Of a stretch of DNA of 64,000 nucleotides, positions 59,027-64,000 are shown one piece after another. Made by a program: the position numbers and the translations under genes. Within the stretch, counting starts at the first letter, position 1. Each line of letters starts with the position of its first letter. Location: assembly GCA_037783545.1 (NCBI GenBank), contig JBBELK010000964.1, positions 248,001 through 312,000 on the forward strand. The letters run 5' to 3'. The notes beneath the pieces are model-generated. The model was not told the DNA's origin and ran no database searches. It worked only from the letters and a program-made list of their open reading frames with translations. This DNA is from Henricia sp. BOLD:AAB3569. Taxonomy: Eukaryota; Echinodermata; Asteroidea; Spinulosida; Echinasteridae.

Positions 59027-59036
59027 GGGGGCGGGG
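59027..59036 (+). promoter_or_regulatory. GC box (Sp1-like)
   Basis: GGGGCGGGGC lies 39-48 bp upstream of the proposed minus-strand ATG at 58988, a usual place for a GC box in a TATA-less promoter. Confidence 0.55.
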
Positions 59037-59059
59037 CTAACTAGGCAAACTCGGAACTA

Positions 59060-60110
59060 TACATTGGTACGATTACCAGAGACTGTCTATGGACTCTACA
59101 CACAATCGTACCAAATCGTACTCAATCGTAGGAAATTCGTGGCAAAAATCGCACAGTGGGAGGCCCGCTTAAGGGGTGCACATTTGGACTGTAGACATTA
59201 CGTGTTTAGGGTAGTTTTTGAAAACCTCTGCATGGTCACGCATGACATCTACTTGTCAATGTGCAGTGGCCCCCTGGGCTCTTGGCATTGTCAACAACAC
59301 TTTTAAAGGCACAGGCTCGTCGGCAATGCGCGCCCGCCAAATTCGTGCTCGAAACACGCAGCTCCATGCCTTTGCTATGGAGCTGCGTATTGCGTGGCAC
59401 ACATTTGGCGGGCGCGCATTGCTGACGAGCCTGTGCCTTTAAGCGGGCCTCCCACTGTGCGATTTTTGCCACGAATTTCCAACGATTAGATACGATTTGG
59501 TACGATATACACCGCGTTTACACTCGAATCGGCAAAGGTGGATACAGATCCAGCATTTTTATTGCGACCACAAAACTGAACATTTGCCGCGTTTACACTA
59601 CACCCCAAATCGCTTCAACTCGCTTCAGAAACCGCAAAAGTCACCACAAAATGTAACTGCAGCGCATGCGTGAGCCGTTAGGTGTTGCTGCACTAGTGCC
59701 AGATTGGTATGCATAGATTGGTCTACACTGCGGGCACCGCCCCAAGGACACTCAAATTGCCGAATCTGTATTCGGGTAGCGTTTACACTACAAGCGACCT
59801 TGACGATTGCAGGGTTCAACCCCGCAATTGCGGGGTTCAACCCTACCCCAAAGGTGACTTGAAAAAGGCGAATCAGACCCGGGTCTGATCCGCCTTTTTC
59901 AATTCACCTTTTGCGTTTACACTTAGTGCCTACCCGGCTTCAACTCCCCTTTTTGGAAATTGCGGAGTTCGATTCGGCAAAGGCGAATCGAGTGTAAACG
60001 GGGTGATAGAGTCCATATAGACAGTCTCTGGTAATTTCACCAAATCGTACCTAATCGAAATTTCGTAGCAAAAATCACAGTGCATGGGAGGCCCGCTTTA
60101 GTCGGGTTTT
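59060..60110. mobile_element. Nested MITE cluster
   Basis: Outer inverted pair ACCAGAGACTGTCTAT at 59079 and 60018-60034. Inverted pairs of GGGAGGCCCGCTT occur at 59159, 59443 and 60087. One element with ends CCG(C/T)GTTTACACTCGA runs 59511-60003. The hairpin MITE 59307-59440 sits inside. The exact nesting order was not fully resolved. Confidence 0.7.
59307..59440. mobile_element. GC-rich hairpin MITE, TTAA target duplication
   Basis: Inverted ends AGGCACAGGCTCGTC(G/A)GCAA, flanked by TTAA on both sides, which fits a piggyBac-like origin. Related pieces are at 58536-58640 and 53560-53655. Confidence 0.8.
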
Positions 60111-60402
60111 TCTTGACAACTCGTGAAGCAAACTTTTTAGTAACAGAAAATGATGTATTGGGGCTATATATAAACAAGGTGCAGTAATGTATATACATGT
60201 AACACCACTGAGCTCTTTTCCGAGTCCTGGTACATACAATGCAGCATACCTATAGTACCAGATTTTAGATCCAAACTCAACTCGACGGGGAACCATACGA
60301 TATGCAGTATAATGGGGTACAGACACGCACTGGGCAGTTCTGGCAAATTACACATGTACTGCAGCGAGTCGTGTTCTTATAAGCTATAGCCGACGCAAGA
60401 CA

Positions 60403-60559
60403 GATGGGTTGATAAGCAAGTCTGCACGATGATAACTTCGAATTTTGTTCAAGAGTAGAGAGACTTGTTGCAGAGAAACACGAGCTAATTTATACGGAAT
60501 CAGAACTGTTCATCACCCGAGCTTTCAGCGTGTATCACGGCGTCATGACGGAAGCAAAG
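60403..60559 (+). CDS. Candidate exon, plus strand, unrecognised
   Basis: Open frame of about 50 codons, ending VERLVAEKHELIYTESELFI then TRAFSVYHGVMTEAK at a good donor AAAG|GTAGGC (60560). Amino-acid composition looks coding. No convincing acceptor precedes it. An alternative is a 5' exon with start ATG 60545 (MTEAK). The partner exon is not in the window. Confidence 0.3.
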
Positions 60560-60561
60560 GT

Positions 60562-61319
60562 AGGCCTAAATCTGACTAAAATTGTGGAGTATATTTCAAA
60601 ATAACATGAAATATCTGTCAACCAGAGTGTCCAAATTTCAAGTGAACTGAGATATTAACCAACTCTATCTCCATGCAGTTTAGTTCAATTTTGTGTCCCA
60701 AGTTCTGAGATACATCTAGTAAACCATAGTTTAAACGACTACTTTTACCATGGCCCAACTGATGTAGTAACTGTATTACACTATATAGAACAATCTCAAA
60801 TTGATTTTAAGTTTGCCCAAAGTTCTAAGACTTATTTATATTCCAATCATAGTTGTGACAACTACATGTACTTTTATGGTCCGACTCAGACTGCGGCAGG
60901 TAGTTCTTGTAGCACCTAGAACAATCTCCAGTTTAGTTCAGAGCGCGATCCAAAACTGGTAAACAATAATACCTCGATCTGTCCATATTTTTCAATCATA
61001 TTACAAAAATTAACAAAATAAATTTGACTGGGCACACTGTGCCATCACATTTTCAAGAAATAGTTGAAAATGCATTTAAAAAATGGCTTTGATTATCTGT
61101 CCCTCACGCATAAAAACAACCTCTACATTAATGTGATAAACTGGGTGTGTGTATTAACATCAGTAGAAGGTAAACAAACGTGTTCACTTTAGTTTTCATT
61201 TCATTTGTTGTTGACTAAGGAAAGGCATTTGTGTCTTGATTTCCGTCCCTCACGCGTGAGGGACGGAATCGGATTACGCTCCCCAGTTTTGCTCCAAGTT
61301 GCAAGATGTATTATGACCA
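60562..61319. other. No gene seen
   Basis: AT-rich; a short perfect palindrome CCGTCCCTCACGCGTGAGGGACGG lies at about 61243-61266. Confidence 0.5.
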
Positions 61320-61561
61320 GGGGCCAATTTCATGGCCCTGTTTAGCACAAACGTTTGCTTAGCGCAGAATTTGCTTTGCTTTATTTTGCAAAACTGGGTT
61401 GCCAGCCAAAATCGTACGTGATGTGTACTTACTGATACTTTGCTCCCGTTCCTAAAAATACAATTTGACGTACAATTTTGGCTGGTAACCCATTTTACAG
61501 AGCAAAGAAATGTTGTGCTAAACAAATTTTTTGTGCTAAACAGCGCCATGAAATTGGCCCC
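61320..61561. mobile_element. GGGGCCAATTTCAT-family MITE, complete 242-bp copy
   Basis: Ends GGGGCCAATTTCATGGC(C/G)CTGT are mirrored; the arms continue with AGCACAAA, GCCAGCCAAAATCGTACG and their complements. Confidence 0.85.
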
Positions 61562-61683
61562 AGCACGTCAGGTGGGAATTAACGCGCGTTTTACAAACTG
61601 GTTGATTTGGAAAACCATGCAGCCCATAGTCATAGGTTCTACATGCTTAAACTAGGTAATCCTAAAAAGAGTACAAGAAAATA

Positions 61684-62469
61684 CACTCGACCAAAACAGT
61701 TCTGTCACCAGTAAGACATTTATAGATATTTATTATTAAATTGGATTTAATGTAGGAAAATAATATATCAAATTTTAGCTGAACATATCCCTCAAAGGAA
61801 TAGAGATCAAGAGAGATAATGATGGCAAGCTTCACTGAACAGGAATGCAACAAAGGAGTGTGGGGTCAGAATGAAAAACACCAAAGAACAATGCAACTTG
61901 CGATTTGGGCAATTTGTGTGTAGACAATTAGGACATTTTTAAGTGAGTTTGGATTTATCAATGTCTTGTCAAAAACATCTAAATCAAAATGCTTAAATTG
62001 TCAAATCTGAATCGTGCCATTGCATTAGGTATGGTGGAAGCAAAATACTGAACTGTAACTCCCCTTGCCTGAGTGCACATATCTGTGTGTACAGGGGTTT
62101 ATGGGGTACTTGCATTGTTGTCCTACTTTCCCTTTTCTTTAGAATTTCTCTTTGGGGTACCATTGTTCCTTTTGAATTTCTTTATGGGGTACCATTGTTC
62201 CATTGTGTTTTGTACCCCACAAGTGTGTCTGTGTAACCAATAAAGTTGACATCGTCGTTTTTTGGTGTTTTTCATTCTGACTCCACACTCCTTTGTTGCA
62301 TTCCTGTTCCGTGAAGCTTGCATCATGGACTCCGTTGAGCTCTATTCCTTTGAGTGATAGGCCAATGTTCAGCTAAAATTTGATGTATTATTTTTCTATA
62401 CATTAAATCCAATTTCATAATAAATATCTACAAATGTCTTACTGGTGACAGAACTTTTTTGGTCGAGTG
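61684..62469. mobile_element. 786-bp element with ~215-bp TIRs, TA flanks
   Basis: Arms 61684-61890 and 62253-62469 begin CACTCGACCAAAACAGTTCT or its near-match. TA on both sides (61682-61683, 62470-62471). The centre has a GGGGTACCATTGTTCC repeat. No ORF of note. Confidence 0.85.
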
Positions 62470-62959
62470 TATAAAACAATTCAACATGCACGTTATACAT
62501 TTTAAAAGTTCCAAATGTACATTTTAAAAACATCAGTTTCAATTGAAGAATTTACCTCCGAGAAATAATGTCAGCATTTGAAGGTTGGGGCAAGCCACTG
62601 TTTATGACAGCAAGTCTCGTTTCAAGTGCGAAGTTTTGCCCAAGGCAAGTCTGTGAAGTCAAGTTTTAGAAGTGGGGAGAAATGGCGCCAATCATACTCC
62701 TCGATTCGCTCCGAGGGCTGAAAATTGACCTTTAAAGAGCCACGGAACCACGGTCCAGTACATCCAACAATGAACATTCATGTACTATTGTTAACTGAAC
62801 AATCAACTTGTCAACAGAAAACCTCACAAAAAAATCCCGGGACAAAGTAAAATATGTAGGAGTTATTGGAGTCTCATTTTTATCACGCACAGTAAATAGT
62901 ACCAGACATCAAAACCTTTATATTTCTATGGTATTGGGTTTCCATTGTAATGCAACTCT

Positions 62960-63044
62960 CATTTAGATTAATACGGCAGAAAGCGCATTGAGAGTTCCGT
63001 CGGTTCTGAATTGCGCTCTATAAGAACTGCCTATTATTATTGAA
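62960..63044 (+). mobile_element. SINE 3' end remnant
   Basis: GCGCTCTATAAGAACTGCCT followed by (ATT)n matches the 3' end of the SINE at 3306-3627. Confidence 0.6.
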
Positions 63045-63135
63045 AGAGGTCATAGTGAGGTTTTCTGGCCCGTGACACGCATAGTAATCTACAGTGTGTC
63101 CCTAAAAAGGTACAAGTTTTTAAAAAATTCGTATA

Positions 63136-63298
63136 GACTACTAAAGTGAAAACGTCACCCTTTGTGTGTTACCAAGGTTACTGGGTCCACACTAAAACCA
63201 GTGAACTGTTGTCCTGCACTTTACCAATGGGCGTTTCAGATTACCAGCGAACGTTTAGACCCAATTACAATGGTAACCGACGTCACACTTTAGTAGTC
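63136..63298. mobile_element. 163-bp MITE family, copy 3 (best ends)
   Basis: Inverted ends GACTACTAAAGTG flanked by TA (63134-63135, 63299-63300). Copies at 12694-12851 and 17822-17989. Confidence 0.83.
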
Positions 63299-63494
63299 TA
63301 TTGTGGCAAAAATATACTGAATATTAAAAGAAAAATATCTGTGGAAAGGTTGGAATGTGTTGTATCAAATGGCATTGGGTTTGATATGTTATTGTCATGG
63401 ATGACTGAATTAATAAACATTATTTTGCATAAGGTATTGAAATCAGCACTGTGTCAAATTGGTACACATTCGGAAAAGTGGTGACAGGGACAAT

Positions 63495-63740
63495 TAGCCT
63501 TTTTGAAGTGTGGCGGACACAATAGGAGGGCGCACTTTGCAGTGGGTATAAAATCGACTAAAATGCAAAATAACTCAGTTTTTCACTTTACACTTATTAA
63601 TTTTATTTATAATTCTGTCTATGTATTATAATTACAACATGTAAATCAAGTTTTTGGAAAGAAATACAATTGATAAAAAAATTCTTACCCAAATGAAATT
63701 GCGCCCTCTCCTTTTGTTCCGCCATACTTCTAAAAGGCTA
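63495..63740. mobile_element. MITE, ends TAGCCTTTT(T/A)GAAGT(G/A)TGGCGG, copy 2
   Basis: Inverted ends continue with GGAGGGCGCA; the same family as 9708-9920. Confidence 0.8.
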
Positions 63741-64000
63741 ATGAACGAGTGGGCTGTGTGATCTTTTTTCTTCTTTCCGAGACAGGAGAGATTAGACAGG
63801 CCACTAGTCCAGAGGGCGTAAATGCTTTAAAAATTCGTTCGGAGAAAAAACAATGAATTTGCTGAGAACCACAGACAATATAACTTGAAGTTGCAATATA
63901 TTTTACGTTTACAACAGAGCGCACGGAAATCCCCCAAAATTTCCTGAGTGAACGATCGAACCTATTGCGTAATTACCACAGGTTTCTATAGACAATAACG

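Overview
This is eukaryotic, intron-rich DNA from an animal. Three genes are recognised from their exons and splice phases: TBL2, POLD4 and TIMM22. A fourth, unrecognised gene has a 2.9-kb terminal coding exon. Exons are short, introns run to about 4 kb and are packed with MITEs. The dispersed repeats, such as TIR families starting GGGGCCAATTTCAT and AGGAACACGTTGCC and CORE-like SINEs, suggest a marine invertebrate deuterostome, most likely an echinoderm. That placement is inference. The window starts exactly at a HindIII site (AAGCTT), so it may be one edge of a BAC or cosmid insert.

Layout. 1-3040: repeats inside, or left of, the last visible TBL2 intron. 3041-7975 (minus): TBL2 exons 1-5; the later WD-repeat exons are not in the window. 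7976-8483: short divergent promoter. 8484-14017 (plus): complete POLD4, 4 exons. 14018-16673: convergent intergenic DNA. 16674-24590 (minus): complete TIMM22, 4 exons, 194 aa. 25310-36750: about six tandem copies of a 1.7-2.1-kb higher-order satellite made of roughly 165-bp monomers plus an AT-rich spacer. 37175-39195: a 338-bp tandem array. 40480-48860: diverged satellite split by nested insertions, the largest a 4.35-kb TIR element flanked by 9-bp repeats. 49496-58988 (minus): a predicted 1019-aa protein gene. 59040-64000: nested MITEs and one weak exon candidate on the plus strand.

The genes are housekeeping genes and do not form one pathway. TBL2 is an ER-membrane WD-repeat protein, POLD4 is the small p12 subunit of DNA polymerase delta, and TIMM22 is the mitochondrial carrier translocase channel. 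TBL2 and POLD4 share about 0.5 kb between start codons and may use one bidirectional promoter.

The most notable content is the mobile and satellite DNA. Repeated copies give empty sites, so several insertions can be dated relative to each other: satellite, then SINE, then a 596-bp element; satellite split by a piggyBac-like, a Harbinger-like and a Mutator-like element. There is also a foldback element with roughly 1.1-kb inverted arms inside TIMM22 intron 2. I see no CRISPR array, rRNA or prokaryotic operon.
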